In this document: in pieces, positions 20,192 to 29,881 of the stretch
Layout of the letters: each line of letters begins with the position of its first letter
How positions within the stretch are numbered: position 1 is the stretch's first letter
NCBI RefSeq assembly: GCF_003570715.1
Contig: NZ_QXXQ01000001.1
Coordinates: 248,001 to 312,000 of the forward strand
DNA length: 64,000 nt
DNA from: Gemmobacter lutimaris
Lineage (GTDB): Bacteria; Pseudomonadota; Alphaproteobacteria; Rhodobacterales; Rhodobacteraceae
Direction of reading: 5' to 3'
The notes under the pieces: model-generated
What the model was told of the DNA's origin: nothing
Database searches by the model: none
What the model saw: the letters and a program-made list of their open reading frames with translations, nothing else
Position numbers and translations under genes: made by a program

Positions 20192-21337
20192 TCAGCCGCG
20201 CCGCGCCATATACTCTTCCAGTCGCCGCAACCCTTCGGCAATATCCGCCGTCGCCCGCGCATAGGAAAACCGCAAGGTCTGCCCGCCCCGCACGGGGTCG
20301 AAATCCAGCCCCGGCGTCACCGCCACCCCGGCATGTTCCAGAAGCTCCGCCGCGAAAGCCAGTGAATTGTCGGTGAGATGGCTGACATCGGCATAGATAT
20401 AAAACGCGCCGTCCGGTGGCGCGATGCGGTCAAACCCCGCACGCGGCAGGTGCTCCAGCATCAGGCGGCGGTTTTCGGCATAGACCGCGCGATTGGCCTC
20501 CAGCTCGTCAATGCAGTCGAGCGCGGCCAGCGCCGCAATCTGGCTCGCATGCGGCGGGCAGATGAACATGTTCTGGGCCAGACGTTCCACCACCCTGACA
20601 TGATCCTCAGGCACCACCATCCAGCCGATGCGCCAGCCCGTCATGCTGAAATATTTGGAGAACGAGTTAATGACATAGATATCATCGCTGATTTCCAGCG
20701 CACTGACCGCGCGGTCGCCATAATGCAGCCCGTGATAGATCTCGTCCGAGACAAAGCTGATCCCGCGCTGATCGCAATATCCGATCAAGGACGCCAGCGC
20801 CTCATGCGACAGCATGGTCCCGGAAGGATTACCGGGGCTGGCGACAATCATCCCCGCCATATCGACCCCGTCCAGATCGGCAGCGACCGGCTGAAGCCGG
20901 TTTTCCGATGCCGCAGGAATGCCCACCGGCGTCAGGCTCAGCGCGCGCAGGATCTGCCGGTAGCTCGGATATCCCGGCTCACCCAGCCCCACGCGGTCGC
21001 CCGCATCGAAGAGCGCAGTGAAGGCCAGCAGGAAGGCGGCGGAAGACCCCGCCGTCACCACCACCCGTTCAGGGTTCAGATCAACGCCATACCAGCGCTT
21101 GTAAAGCCCGGCGATCCCGGCCCGCAGTTCCGGCAGACCCAGCGCCACGGTGTAGCCAAGCGCACCTGCCTCCATCGCCTGCGCCAGCGCGGCGCGGGCC
21201 CCGGCGGGCGCGGGTGTGCCCGGCTGTCCCACCTCCATATGAATGATGCTGCGCCCCGCCGCCTCGGCGGCGCGCGCCTTTTCCATCACATCCATCACAA
21301 TGAAGGGATCGACCAGAGCGCGTCTTGAAACCTGCAT
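20192..21337 (-). CDS. Class I/II pyridoxal-phosphate aminotransferase
   Basis: This is a 381-residue fold-type I aminotransferase. The PLP lysine is in NSFSKYFSMTGWRIGW, the ring-stacking segment is YPSYRQIL, and the NPSGT loop and C-terminal arginine segment (LRFSYARA) are present. The substrate amino acid cannot be told from sequence. The start at 21337 (MQVSRRALVDPF) was preferred over the longer frame, whose extra N-terminus overlaps the divergent gene's promoter and looks non-coding. Confidence 0.92.
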   Translation of the reverse strand: MQVSRRALVDPFIVMDVMEKARAAEAAGRSIIHMEVGQPGTPAPAGARAALAQAMEAGALGYTVALGLPELRAGIAGLYKRWYGVDLNPERVVVTAGSSAAFLLAFTALFDAGDRVGLGEPGYPSYRQILRALSLTPVGIPAASENRLQPVAADLDGVDMAGMIVASPGNPSGTMLSHEALASLIGYCDQRGISFVSDEIYHGLHYGDRAVSALEISDDIYVINSFSKYFSMTGWRIGWMVVPEDHVRVVERLAQNMFICPPHASQIAALAALDCIDELEANRAVYAENRRLMLEHLPRAGFDRIAPPDGAFYIYADVSHLTDNSLAFAAELLEHAGVAVTPGLDFDPVRGGQTLRFSYARATADIAEGLRRLEEYMARRG

Positions 21338-21440
21338 GTAAGCCCCCGTAAACTCGGGCCGACACTGGCCCGGCGGGTCGCGCGCGTCAAGCAGGGCCGG
21401 CCCTGTTCCGTCATGCGCGCCCCGCCCATCGGAGAGACGC

Positions 21441-22193
21441 ATGACCAAGACCTTCCTCGCCTCCACCGCGCTTGCGCTGACGCTGGGGCTGCCCGCTGCC
21501 GCGCTGGACCTCGGCGCGATGACCGACGCCGAGCGCGCCGCCTTCGGCGAGGCCGTGCGCGCTTATCTGATCGAGAATCCCGAAGTCATCATGGAAGCCG
21601 TCTCGGTGCTGGAACAGCGCCAGCAGCAGCAGGCCGAGGCCGATGACCTGAAGCTTCTGGCCGACAACTCGGACGCCCTGTTCAACGACCAGAATTCCTG
21701 GCTGGGCGGCAACCCGGATGGTGATATCACCGTCGTCGAATTCCTCGACTACCGCTGCGGCTATTGCCGAAAGGCATGGGAGGAGGTCGAGGAACTGGTG
21801 AAAACGGATGGCAACATCCGCTTCGTCATCAAGGAGTTCCCGATTCTGGGTGAACAGTCGCTGATCTCGTCGAAATTCGCCATCGCTACCCGGATGGTGG
21901 CCGGCGACGAGGCCTACAAGAAGGTCCATGATGCGCTGATCACCCTGCGCGGCGATGCAACGCCTGAAAGCCTGACCGCACTTGCGGTCGATCTGGGTCT
22001 CGACGGCGCGGCCATCGTGGCGAAGATGGAGACGCCCGAGGTCAAGGCGATCATCGACGCGAACCACGCGCTTGGCACCACCATGCAGATCAATGGCACA
22101 CCCAGTTTCGTGATTGATCAGACCATGGTGCGCGGCTACGTCCCGCTGGACGGCATGCGCCAGATCGTCGAGGGGCAACGTCAGGACGGGTGA
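21441..22193 (+). CDS. DsbA-family thiol oxidoreductase (periplasmic)
   Basis: This 250-residue exported thioredoxin-fold protein has a signal peptide (TFLASTALALTLGLPAAA). An N-terminal helical region rich in Gln (EQRQQQQAEAD) precedes the redox motif CGYC in DYRCGYCRKAWEE, and the cis-proline loop NGTPSFVI is near the end. It resembles the Com1/DsbA_like group rather than classical DsbA. It probably oxidises or isomerises disulfides in envelope proteins. Its gene is divergent from the aminotransferase and followed by a good terminator. Confidence 0.9.
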   Translation: MTKTFLASTALALTLGLPAAALDLGAMTDAERAAFGEAVRAYLIENPEVIMEAVSVLEQRQQQQAEADDLKLLADNSDALFNDQNSWLGGNPDGDITVVEFLDYRCGYCRKAWEEVEELVKTDGNIRFVIKEFPILGEQSLISSKFAIATRMVAGDEAYKKVHDALITLRGDATPESLTALAVDLGLDGAAIVAKMETPEVKAIIDANHALGTTMQINGTPSFVIDQTMVRGYVPLDGMRQIVEGQRQDG

Positions 22194-22220
22194 GTTCAGG
22201 CGCGACCACCAAGAACAAGG

Positions 22221-22247
22221 AAAGGCCGCTGCGCGCAGCGGCCTTTT
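22221..22247 (+). terminator. Intrinsic terminator after the DsbA-like gene
   Basis: The stem AAAGGCCGCT/AGCGGCCTTT has a GCGC loop and continues into TT. It lies about 28 nt after the stop codon. Confidence 0.85.
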
Positions 22248-22303
22248 GCATGTGCCGCGGTCGGCAAACCCGCAATCGGCCAACAGCGCCGGTTTCGGAG
22301 CCC

Positions 22304-23434
22304 CTACTCCGCCGCTTCGGCCTTCGCCTTCGCCGCCTCGATCTGCGCGGCGCGGTCTTCGACGAGGCCGACGATGTGGTCGATCATCTGGTCGTTGGTC
22401 ATCTTGTGGCTTTGCTTGCCCGCCAGATAGACCATGCCCGCGCCTGCCCCGCCGCCGGTAAAGCCGATGTCGGTCATCAGCGCCTCGCCCGGCCCGTTCA
22501 CCACGCAGCCGATGATCGACAGGCTCATGCTGGTGGTCACATGGGCCAGCCGGTCCTCCAGCGCCGCCACGGTCTTGATTACGTCGAACCCCTGCCGCGC
22601 GCAGGAGGGGCAGGAGATGATGGTGACGCCCCGGTGCCGCAGGCCCAGTGATTTCAGGATCTCGAACCCGACCTTCACCTCTTCCACCGGATCGGCTGAC
22701 AGGCTGACGCGGATCGTATCGCCAATGCCCATCCACAACAGATTGCCCAGCCCGATGGCCGATTTCACCGTGCCCGACATCAGGCCCCCGGCCTCGGTGA
22801 TGCCCAGATGGATCGGCGCATCTGTGGCCTCGGCCAGTTGCTGATAGGCGGCGGCGGCAAGGAAGACATCGGACGCTTTCACCGAGATCTTGAATTCGTG
22901 GAAATCGTTGTCCTGCAACAGCTTGATATGGTCGAGCCCGCTTTCCACCATCGCCTCGGGGCAGGGTTCGCCGTATTTGTCCAGCAGATGCTTTTCAAGG
23001 CTGCCGGCATTCACCCCGATGCGGATGGAACAGCCATGGTCCTTCGCCGCCCGCACCACCTCGGCCACGCGCTTGGCGTCGCCGATATTGCCGGGATTGA
23101 TGCGCAGGCAGGCCGCGCCCGCCTCGGCGGCCTCGATGGCGCGTTTGTAATGGAAATGGATGTCCGCCACGATCGGCACCGGGCTTTCGGCCACGATTTC
23201 ACGCAGGGCGCGGGTGCTGTCTTCGTCGGGTGTCGAAATCCGCACGATGTCTGCCCCGGCCACCGCGCAACGCTGCACCTGCTCGATCGTCGCTTTCGCA
23301 TCCGAGGTGATCGTGTTGGTCATGGTCTGCACCGAGATCGGCGCATCGCCCCCCACCAGCACCTTGCCCACGCGGATCTGCCGCGACTTGCGTCGGTCGA
23401 TGTTGCGCCAGGGACGGACGGGATTGTGCGACAT
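22304..23434 (-). CDS. ispG: (E)-4-hydroxy-3-methylbut-2-enyl diphosphate synthase
   Basis: This [4Fe-4S] enzyme performs the penultimate step of the MEP isoprenoid pathway, turning MEcPP into HMBPP. It has 376 residues with the cluster cysteines in [12 protein letters not shown] and [13 protein letters not shown]. The TIM-barrel part begins with [27 protein letters not shown] (from about residue 14). The start at 23434 (MSHNPVRPW) has AAAGG about 8 nt before it. It follows a rodZ-like gene on the same strand, as in gammaproteobacteria. Confidence 0.96.
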   Translation of the reverse strand: MSHNPVRPWRNIDRRKSRQIRVGKVLVGGDAPISVQTMTNTITSDAKATIEQVQRCAVAGADIVRISTPDEDSTRALREIVAESPVPIVADIHFHYKRAIEAAEAGAACLRINPGNIGDAKRVAEVVRAAKDHGCSIRIGVNAGSLEKHLLDKYGEPCPEAMVESGLDHIKLLQDNDFHEFKISVKASDVFLAAAAYQQLAEATDAPIHLGITEAGGLMSGTVKSAIGLGNLLWMGIGDTIRVSLSADPVEEVKVGFEILKSLGLRHRGVTIISCPSCARQGFDVIKTVAALEDRLAHVTTSMSLSIIGCVVNGPGEALMTDIGFTGGGAGAGMVYLAGKQSHKMTNDQMIDHIVGLVEDRAAQIEAAKAKAEAAE

Positions 23435-23475
23435 GATCACGCCTTTCGGTGGTTTGAGCGCAGGCATAATGGCAA

Positions 23476-23507
23476 GACGGCTCCGGGGCAATGCCACCGG
23501 AGCCGTC
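23476..23507 (-). terminator. Hairpin between rodZ-like gene and ispG
   Basis: An 11-bp perfect stem (arms 23476-23486 and 23497-23507) has a 10-nt loop that is itself partly self-complementary. It lies 24 nt after the rodZ-like stop and before the ispG RBS, without a long T-run. Confidence 0.6.
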
Positions 23508-23530
23508 CAAAGATCACGTCTTGCCGAGGG

Positions 23531-24778
23531 TCACTCTTGCGGGGCAGCAATCTGCGTCGCTTCGGCCACATTGACGATGCGCGCCAGATCGGCGTCATCC
23601 GTCAGATCGGCCTCGGCGTATTTCTGGGTCAGCGCCTCTTCCGTCAGGGCGATGTTCTTCACCACCTGAGGGCCGGGTGCGGCAGGACCGAAAGCCTTGC
23701 CGCCCATCACGAAATAGACCGAGCCGGAATTGCCGGACCGCAACACCGGCGCCGCGTCAAGCTGCGGCACCTTGTAGCGTTCACCGGCGTTCAGGATTTT
23801 TTCGAACAGCGTCGTGCCATCGGCCGAGGATACCCGCACCCAGGACGGACGCACGGCAAGGATTTCGACACCGGGTTCTGCCTGCGCCACGACCTGCACC
23901 TGATCCTGCGCCGGATCGGCAGGGGTAGCGGCAGCAGCCACGCCACCGGCCTGCGGAAGGTTGGCAGCGGCCAGAGTGCCGTTCTGACGCGGATCAATCG
24001 AGGAGATAGGTCCGTCACGCGACACCAGCACCGGCACATCCAGCGCTTGCGGGCGATAAAGACGGTTCAGCAGATCGGGCGAGGCATCTGCAACCTGCTG
24101 CGCGGCGGGATCGTCGGTCACGCCGGTTTCCGCTTGAGCGGTTGCACGGCCCATTGCCGAAACACCGTCCAGCCGCTCCAGCGGGTCAATCTCTGCCACG
24201 ACGACTGGCGCCTGATCCACCGGCGCAAGCTGCACGCGCTGCACCTCTTGCAGCACGGACCAGCCGCCATATCCCAGCGCGCCGATCAGCGCCGCCAGAA
24301 CCAGAACCGAACCGATTGCACCGGGCTCGACCCGGTGGATCCAGCTTTCACTGCGCGGCACGAAAAGGGCATTGGGATTGCCCAGCGGATCGCGCGATTC
24401 CGCTTGCGTCGCGGCGCGCGTGCGGGCCGCGGTGATGGTGGCAGGCGCGGCGGCGGCCGACATGCCATGCGCCACCTCGAAATTCGCCTCGCCGCAGAAG
24501 CGCTTGAACGCCCAGTCCGGGTCCATGCCCAGATAGCGGGCGTAAGAGCGGACATAACCCGCCACAAAGCCCTGCGTTTCGAAAGCGGAAATATCGCAGT
24601 TCTCGATCGCGGCGATATAGGTCGCCTTGATCTTGAGCTCGCGCTGCACATCCAGAAGGGATTTGCCTAGCGTGGCGCGCTCACCGCGCATCACGTCGCC
24701 GAGCCGCAATTCGAAGTCGTCAAAGCCCTTGGGCTTGTCGGCCTCAGCCGTCGAAGGTTGGTTCCTCCGCCAGATCAT
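23531..24778 (-). CDS. rodZ: RodZ-like protein (helix-turn-helix, membrane span, DUF4115)
   Basis: This 415-residue protein has an N-terminal RodZ-type HTH_25 domain (about residues 20-95; LGKSLLDVQRELKIKATYIAAIE) and one membrane span near residue 155 (VLVLAALIGALGYGGW). A low-complexity linker precedes a periplasmic DUF4115 domain (PSWVRVSSADGTTLFEKILNAG). RodZ links MreB to the elongasome. The start at 24778 (MIWRRNQPS) has AGGCG upstream. The HTH is longer from the start than in E. coli RodZ. It is followed by ispG. Confidence 0.88.
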   Translation of the reverse strand: MIWRRNQPSTAEADKPKGFDDFELRLGDVMRGERATLGKSLLDVQRELKIKATYIAAIENCDISAFETQGFVAGYVRSYARYLGMDPDWAFKRFCGEANFEVAHGMSAAAAPATITAARTRAATQAESRDPLGNPNALFVPRSESWIHRVEPGAIGSVLVLAALIGALGYGGWSVLQEVQRVQLAPVDQAPVVVAEIDPLERLDGVSAMGRATAQAETGVTDDPAAQQVADASPDLLNRLYRPQALDVPVLVSRDGPISSIDPRQNGTLAAANLPQAGGVAAAATPADPAQDQVQVVAQAEPGVEILAVRPSWVRVSSADGTTLFEKILNAGERYKVPQLDAAPVLRSGNSGSVYFVMGGKAFGPAAPGPQVVKNIALTEEALTQKYAEADLTDDADLARIVNVAEATQIAAPQE

Positions 24779-24898
24779 ACGTCGCCTGCCCCGTTTCTGT
24801 CCCGCCTGTGCCCGAGTCGCCTGTTGCACGACTCGGTGCCAATCTCATTGCGCTAACCCTAGCACAGCACAAGCGGCATTTGCAGCCGCAGAACTGTT

Positions 24899-26128
24899 TC
24901 AGGCGGAAACCTCGGCACGATTCAGCGCACAGTGCTGCCAGAGCCCGTCCATCGCCTTCACAACCGCGTCAATCTGGCTTGACTCGTGCACTGGCGAGGG
25001 CGTGAAGCGCAGCCGTTCGGTACCGCGCGGCACGGTCGGGAAGTTGATCGGCTGGACGTAGATGCCGAACTGATCCAGCAGCATGTCGGACAGCATCTTG
25101 CAATGGATCGGGTCTCCGACGTGGACAGGCACAATATGGCTGCCGTGGTCGATGATCGGCAGGCCCAGCCCCTTGAGCCGCATCTTCAGGATCTGCGCAT
25201 GCAACTGCTGCTTGTCACGCAGCGCCTGCCCTTCTGCCGACTTGAGAAAGGCGATCGAGGCGGCGGCCCCGGCAGCCACCACCGGCGGCAGCGAGGTGGT
25301 GAAGATGAAGCCCGGCGCGTAAGAGCGGATGGCGTCCACCATCTTCGCACTTGCAGCAATATAGCCGCCAAACACGCCGAAAGCCTTGCCCAGCGTCGCG
25401 TTGATGATGTCCACCCGCGCCATCTGGCCATCGCGTTCCGCCACACCGGCGCCGCGCGGGCCATACATGCCGACGGCATGCACCTCGTCCAGATAGGTCA
25501 GCGCGCCGACCTCCTCGGCCAGATCACAGATCTCGCGGATCGGGCCGAAATCGCCGTCCATCGAATAGATCGATTCGAAGGCGATCAGCTTGGGCGCAGC
25601 CGGATCGTCGGCCGCGATCAACTCGCGCAGATGGGCGACATCGTTGTGCCGGAAGATGCGCTTGGCGCCGCCGTTGCGGCGCACGCCCTCGATCATCGAG
25701 GCATGGTTCAGCGCATCGGAATAGATGATCAGCCCCGGAAACAGCTTGGGCAGCGTCGAAAGCGTCGCGTCATTGGCGACATAGGCACTGGAAAATACCA
25801 GCGCCGCCTCCTTGGCGTGCAGATCGGCGATCTCGGCCTCCAGACGCCGGTGATAGAGCGTCGTGCCAGAGATATTGCGCGTCCCGCCCGAGCCTGCGCC
25901 GGTGGCATCCAGTGCCTCGTGCATCGCGGACAGAACCGCCGGATGCTGGCCCATTCCCAGATAGTCATTACCGCACCAGACGGTGATATCCTTCTCCGTC
26001 CCGTCGGGCTTGCGCCAGATCGCATGGGGGAACTGGCCCTTGCGACGCTCGATGTCGATGAAGGTGCGATAGCGCCCTTCGTCATGCAGCCGCGCGATCG
26101 CGCTGTCGAGTGCCTTGTCGTAGTCCAT
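24899..26128 (-). CDS. hemA: 5-aminolevulinate synthase
   Basis: This PLP enzyme condenses glycine and succinyl-CoA to 5-aminolevulinate, the first step of tetrapyrrole synthesis in alphaproteobacteria (C4 pathway). It has 409 residues and the family N-terminus [21 protein letters not shown]. The PLP lysine is in [12 protein letters not shown], with the glycine-rich [12 protein letters not shown] loop and [10 protein letters not shown]. The RBS AGGAG lies 7 nt before the ATG. An FNR-like box 70 nt upstream suggests oxygen-dependent control. Confidence 0.98.
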   Translation of the reverse strand: MDYDKALDSAIARLHDEGRYRTFIDIERRKGQFPHAIWRKPDGTEKDITVWCGNDYLGMGQHPAVLSAMHEALDATGAGSGGTRNISGTTLYHRRLEAEIADLHAKEAALVFSSAYVANDATLSTLPKLFPGLIIYSDALNHASMIEGVRRNGGAKRIFRHNDVAHLRELIAADDPAAPKLIAFESIYSMDGDFGPIREICDLAEEVGALTYLDEVHAVGMYGPRGAGVAERDGQMARVDIINATLGKAFGVFGGYIAASAKMVDAIRSYAPGFIFTTSLPPVVAAGAAASIAFLKSAEGQALRDKQQLHAQILKMRLKGLGLPIIDHGSHIVPVHVGDPIHCKMLSDMLLDQFGIYVQPINFPTVPRGTERLRFTPSPVHESSQIDAVVKAMDGLWQHCALNRAEVSA

Positions 26129-26197
26129 ATCCCGTCTCCTGGCTGCGGCTGGTCTGCCGTGCTGGGCCCTTTCTGGGCGGCCTTTGTTCGCGCCGCC

Positions 26198-26211
26198 TTG
26201 ATATTGGTCAA
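26198..26211 (-). promoter_or_regulatory. Candidate FNR/FnrL box upstream of hemA
   Basis: On the hemA strand the site reads TTGACCAATATCAA, which differs from TTGAT-N4-ATCAA at one half-site base. It lies 70-83 nt before the hemA ATG. hemA of Rhodobacter is known to respond to FnrL. Confidence 0.7.
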
Positions 26212-26220
26212 ATCCTGTAT

Positions 26221-26252
26221 CGCAAAGGGGACATTTTGTCCCCCCCTTTGCG
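26221..26252 (-). terminator. Hairpin after the small secreted protein gene
   Basis: CGCAAAGGGGACA pairs with TGTCCCC and TTTGCG across a TTT loop, with a CCC bulge. It starts 17 nt after the stop at 26270 and before the hemA promoter region. Confidence 0.55.
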
Positions 26253-26269
26253 CCAGCCCGACCTTTCGG

Positions 26270-26836
26270 TCAGTCCTGCACCGCCAAGATACAATCCTTT
26301 GCACCGGCCTTTTCATTGCAGGTCTGCACGGCAAGGTCACCCGCAGCCTCGCCCTTCGTCAATGCGAAACTGCCGGTGGTGGGCGAAATCGCCAGCGCAC
26401 CGGGCGTTTTGTAATCCTTTCGCAGTGCCGCAGTGGCGTCCTGCGACAGCGTCAGATCGGCGGGCTTCCAGCCCTTTGGCAGCAGATGCGCCACCACCAC
26501 ACAGGCGGCCTTGCCCTTGCGCTTCGCCTCGCAGCCCTTGCGCGCCGCCGTTTCGGCCGCCGCGACGGTATGGTGATTCACCGCCGCCACCGTCGCCTCG
26601 ACCATCAACCCCTCATCCGGGGAAATCGCGATGGCGCCATACCAGGGCTGGCCGGTGCCCACCATGGTCAGGGCCGTTGCATCTGCCTGCGACAGGCCCG
26701 CGCCATCCAGCATCTGCACCACTGCGCCCTCGCCGCGATACATCTGCTTTGCTGCGGCCTTGCCGGTCATCGGGTCGGCCATCACGGGGGCCGCCGTCAA
26801 TGACAGGCACAAAATGCAACCCGGAACCTTCATCAT
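26270..26836 (-). CDS. Small secreted protein with duplicated DUF4189-like domain
   Basis: This 188-residue exported protein has a signal peptide (MMKVPGCILCLSLTAAPVMA). The mature part holds two related units: YGAIAISPDEG with KGCEAKRKGKAACVVVA, and PGALAISPTTG with QTCNEKAGAKDCILAVQ. Each has an alanine-isoleucine-serine-proline strand followed by a Cys pair, resembling DUF4189. Function is unknown. The start was set at 26836, where a signal peptide begins; an upstream open frame to 26905 is unlikely. It lies upstream of hemA, separated by a hairpin and the FNR-like box. Confidence 0.7.
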   Translation of the reverse strand: MMKVPGCILCLSLTAAPVMADPMTGKAAAKQMYRGEGAVVQMLDGAGLSQADATALTMVGTGQPWYGAIAISPDEGLMVEATVAAVNHHTVAAAETAARKGCEAKRKGKAACVVVAHLLPKGWKPADLTLSQDATAALRKDYKTPGALAISPTTGSFALTKGEAAGDLAVQTCNEKAGAKDCILAVQD

Positions 26837-26945
26837 CACACTCCCGTCAGATAGGAACGGCCCCTGAATACCCCGGCGCGGCCGCTCTGGACAGTGCAAA
26901 GCCACCTGCTAGGCTTCGCGCCGAAGTCACGAAAAGGAGACCCCC

Positions 26946-28316
26946 ATGTCGCTCGATGCCGTGCTGAAGCGGATTGATGACGAGATTCCGGCCGCGCTCG
27001 ACCGCCTGTTCGATCTGCTGCGCATCCCCTCGATCTCGACCGATCCGGCCTTCAAGGCCGATTGCGCCCGCGCCGCCGACTGGCTGGTGGACGACCTGCG
27101 CAGCCTCGGTTTTGCCGCCGCCGCCCATGCGACGCCGGGTCATCCGATGGTAGTGGCGCAGGGTGGCGAGGGTGGCCCGCATCTGCTGTTCTACGGGCAT
27201 TATGACGTGCAGCCCGTCGATCCGCTGAGCCTGTGGGACCGCGATCCCTTCGACCCCGAGCTTCAGGACGGCGCGCGCGGCAAGGTGATCCGGGCGCGTG
27301 GCGCCTCGGATGACAAGGGACAACTGATGACCTTCCTGGAGGCGCTGCGGGCCTGGAAGGCCGTGCATGGCACCCTGCCCTGTCGCCTGACGATCTTTCT
27401 GGAAGGCGAAGAGGAATCGGGTTCCCCTTCGCTTATCCCCTTCATGCGCGAACATGCCGATGCGCTGCGCTCGGACCTTGCGCTGATCTGCGATACCGGC
27501 CTGTTTCAGGACACCGCCCCCGCCATCGTCACCATGCTGCGCGGACTTCTGGGCGAGGAGATCGTGATCCGCGCCGCCAGCAAAGATCTGCATTCCGGCA
27601 TGTTCGGGGGGCTGGCCCGCAACCCGATCCATGTGCTGTCAAAGATCCTTGCCGACATGCATGACGAGACCGGCCGCATCACCATTCCTGGCTTCTACGA
27701 TGGCGTCAGCGAATTGCCCGAGGCGATCCGCGCGCAATGGCAGAACCTTGCCTTCGACCATGCGAAATTCCTCGGCGATGTCGGCCTGTCAATCCCGGCG
27801 GGCGAGGAGGACCGCACGCCGCTGGAAATGATCTGGTCGCGCCCGACGGCCGAGGTGAACGGCGTGACCGGCGGCTATACCGGCGACGGGTTCAAGACCG
27901 TGCTGCCCGGCGAAGCGCGCGCCAAGGTCAGCTTCCGTCTGGTGGGGCAACAAGACCCGCAGGCGATCCGCGAAGCCTTCCGCGACTGGGTGCGTGCCCG
28001 CGTGCCCGCCGATTGCGAGGTGACCTTCGAGGGCCACGGCGCCTCGCCCGCCGGAACGATGGGCATCGACCACCCGGCCTTCGAGGCCGCGCGCGCCGCG
28101 CTGGTCGCCGAATGGGGGCGCCCGGCGTCTTATGTCGGCTGTGGTGGCTCGATCCCGATCGCCGGTTATTTCAAGACCGAACTGGGCATGGATGCCATGT
28201 TGCTGGGCTTCGGCCGCGACGATGACCAGATCCACAGCCCAAACGAGAAATACGATCTGGAATGCTTCCACAAGGGCATCCGCAGCTGGGCGCGCCTGCT
28301 GGCACGTCTGGCGTGA
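26946..28316 (+). CDS. M20 family metallopeptidase (dipeptidase-like)
   Basis: This 456-residue di-zinc peptidase is of the M20 family, closest in pattern to the cytosolic nonspecific dipeptidase/ArgE/DapE-like group. Metal ligands appear as FYGHYDVQPVDP, ARGASDDKGQ, EGEEESGSPS and the late IHSPNEKYDL. A dimerisation domain lies between about residues 200 and 350. There is no signal peptide, so it acts in the cytoplasm, probably on short peptides. The RBS AAGGAG lies just upstream. It may be co-transcribed with the GNAT and miaA genes that follow. Confidence 0.93.
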   Translation: MSLDAVLKRIDDEIPAALDRLFDLLRIPSISTDPAFKADCARAADWLVDDLRSLGFAAAAHATPGHPMVVAQGGEGGPHLLFYGHYDVQPVDPLSLWDRDPFDPELQDGARGKVIRARGASDDKGQLMTFLEALRAWKAVHGTLPCRLTIFLEGEEESGSPSLIPFMREHADALRSDLALICDTGLFQDTAPAIVTMLRGLLGEEIVIRAASKDLHSGMFGGLARNPIHVLSKILADMHDETGRITIPGFYDGVSELPEAIRAQWQNLAFDHAKFLGDVGLSIPAGEEDRTPLEMIWSRPTAEVNGVTGGYTGDGFKTVLPGEARAKVSFRLVGQQDPQAIREAFRDWVRARVPADCEVTFEGHGASPAGTMGIDHPAFEAARAALVAEWGRPASYVGCGGSIPIAGYFKTELGMDAMLLGFGRDDDQIHSPNEKYDLECFHKGIRSWARLLARLA

Positions 28317-28369
28317 TGCCGCCGCCGGGGCCTGACCGCCCCGGCTACCCCAACAGAACGGACATTCAC

Positions 28370-28813
28370 ATGACCCTGACGATCCGCGACATCGCCCCCG
28401 CCGACCGCGCGGGATGGGAGGCCCTCTGGTCTGCCTATCTCGCCTTCTACAAGGTCGATCTTTCCCCCGACATCACCAACCATACCTGGACCCGGATGAT
28501 GGACCCCGCCAGCCCGCTCAAGGGGCGTCTGGCAGTCGAGGACGATCAGCCGCTCGGCTTTGCGCTGCATCATCATCACTGCTCAACCTGGGTGATGGGC
28601 GAGGATTGCTATCTCGAAGACCTGTTCGTCGCCCCCGAGGCGCGCGGCAAGGGGGTCGGCCGCGCCCTGATCGACGATCTGCGCGATCTGGCCAAGGCGC
28701 GCGGCTGGCACCGGCTTTACTGGCACACCGATGAAGGCAATGCCCGCGCCCGCGCGCTGTACGACAGCTACGCACCCTATGATGGCCATGTCCGCTACCG
28801 GCTGAAGCTGTAA
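28370..28813 (+). CDS. GNAT family N-acetyltransferase
   Basis: This 147-residue acetyl-CoA-dependent transferase has the acetyl-CoA loop [18 protein letters not shown] (motif A) near residues 88-105, followed by the [17 protein letters not shown] segment typical of the family. The substrate is unknown. The ATG at 28370 was chosen because it begins the family-like [13 protein letters not shown]; the frame is open further upstream without likeness. It sits between the M20 peptidase and miaA. Confidence 0.9.
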   Translation: MTLTIRDIAPADRAGWEALWSAYLAFYKVDLSPDITNHTWTRMMDPASPLKGRLAVEDDQPLGFALHHHHCSTWVMGEDCYLEDLFVAPEARGKGVGRALIDDLRDLAKARGWHRLYWHTDEGNARARALYDSYAPYDGHVRYRLKL

Positions 28814-28817
28814 GCCC

Positions 28818-29693
28818 GTGCACGATCTGCTCGCCTCGCTGCCCGCCGACCGGCCGGTGCTGATCGCCGGGCCGACCGCCAGCGGCAAATCCGCGCTGGC
28901 GCTGGAAATCGCGCGGGTGCAGGGCGGCGTGGTGGTGAACGCCGATGCGCTTCAGGTCTATGATTGCTGGCGGCTGCTGACCGCCCGCCCCAGCCCCGAG
29001 GAAGAAGCGCAGGCGCCGCATGCGCTTTACGGCCATATCGGCCGCGACACACCCTATTCCGTCGGCCACTGGCTGCGCGAAGTGGCAGGAGTGCTGCACA
29101 GCCGCCAGCGCCCCATCATCGTTGGCGGCACCGGGCTTTATTTCATGGCGCTGACCGAGGGGCTGGCGGAGATCCCGCCGATCCCGCCCAAGGTGCGGGC
29201 CGAAGCGGATGCCCTGCGCACGACCGATCCCGCCGCCATGATCGCGGCGCTTGACTCCGACACTGCCGCCAAGACCGACCTTGCGAACCTCGCCCGTGTC
29301 CAGCGCGCGTGGGAGGTGCTGCGCACCACAGGGCGGGGGCTTGCCGACTGGCAGCGCGACACCCCGCCGCCGCTGCTGCCCCGTGCAGGCTGTGCGGCTT
29401 TCGTGTTCCGCCCCGACCCAGACTGGCTGAATGCCCGCATCGACCTGCGCTTTGACCGGATGATGGCCGCAGGCGCGCTGGGGGAAGCCCGCGCCGAACT
29501 GCCGTTCTGGGACCCCGCGCGCCCTTCGGCCCGCGCCATCGGCGCCCCCGAGCTTGTGGCTCATCTGCGGGGGGAAATGCCGCTGGAACAGGCGGTTGCG
29601 GCAGCGAAGCTGGCTTCGCGCCAATATGCCAAGCGTCAGCGCACCTGGTTCCGAGCCCGGATGTCGGACTGGACGACGATCCGTCTGCCCTGA
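28818..29693 (+). CDS. miaA: tRNA dimethylallyltransferase
   Basis: This enzyme adds the dimethylallyl group to A37 of tRNAs reading UNN codons. It has 291 residues, with the P-loop [11 protein letters not shown] near residues 18-28, then [11 protein letters not shown] and the [15 protein letters not shown] stretch. The start codon is GTG at 28818, 4 nt after the GNAT stop. No clear RBS is seen, so it is likely translated by coupling. Residues such as [10 protein letters not shown] near the end bind tRNA in family members. Confidence 0.95.
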   Translation: MHDLLASLPADRPVLIAGPTASGKSALALEIARVQGGVVVNADALQVYDCWRLLTARPSPEEEAQAPHALYGHIGRDTPYSVGHWLREVAGVLHSRQRPIIVGGTGLYFMALTEGLAEIPPIPPKVRAEADALRTTDPAAMIAALDSDTAAKTDLANLARVQRAWEVLRTTGRGLADWQRDTPPPLLPRAGCAAFVFRPDPDWLNARIDLRFDRMMAAGALGEARAELPFWDPARPSARAIGAPELVAHLRGEMPLEQAVAAAKLASRQYAKRQRTWFRARMSDWTTIRLP

Positions 29694-29881
29694 CACGTTA
29701 AGAACGTCGGTTATCCACAGGGCATTGCTGACTTTTCGTCACATATAACCGGCCAGCGGCGCAAATCGGCCGCTGCTGCCATCTTTTTGCTTGGGTCTTG
29801 CGGCACAGACTGCTTATCTGGGCCGGTCATTGAGTGTTCCGTTGCCCGTGCCTGCCACCCGAACCCGAAAGACCCTGCGGA

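Noticed and set aside
29711-29719. Perfect DnaA box TTATCCACA after miaA
   Set aside because: It is a single box without a cluster or AT-rich unwinding region, and one such 9-mer is expected by chance in a window of this size.
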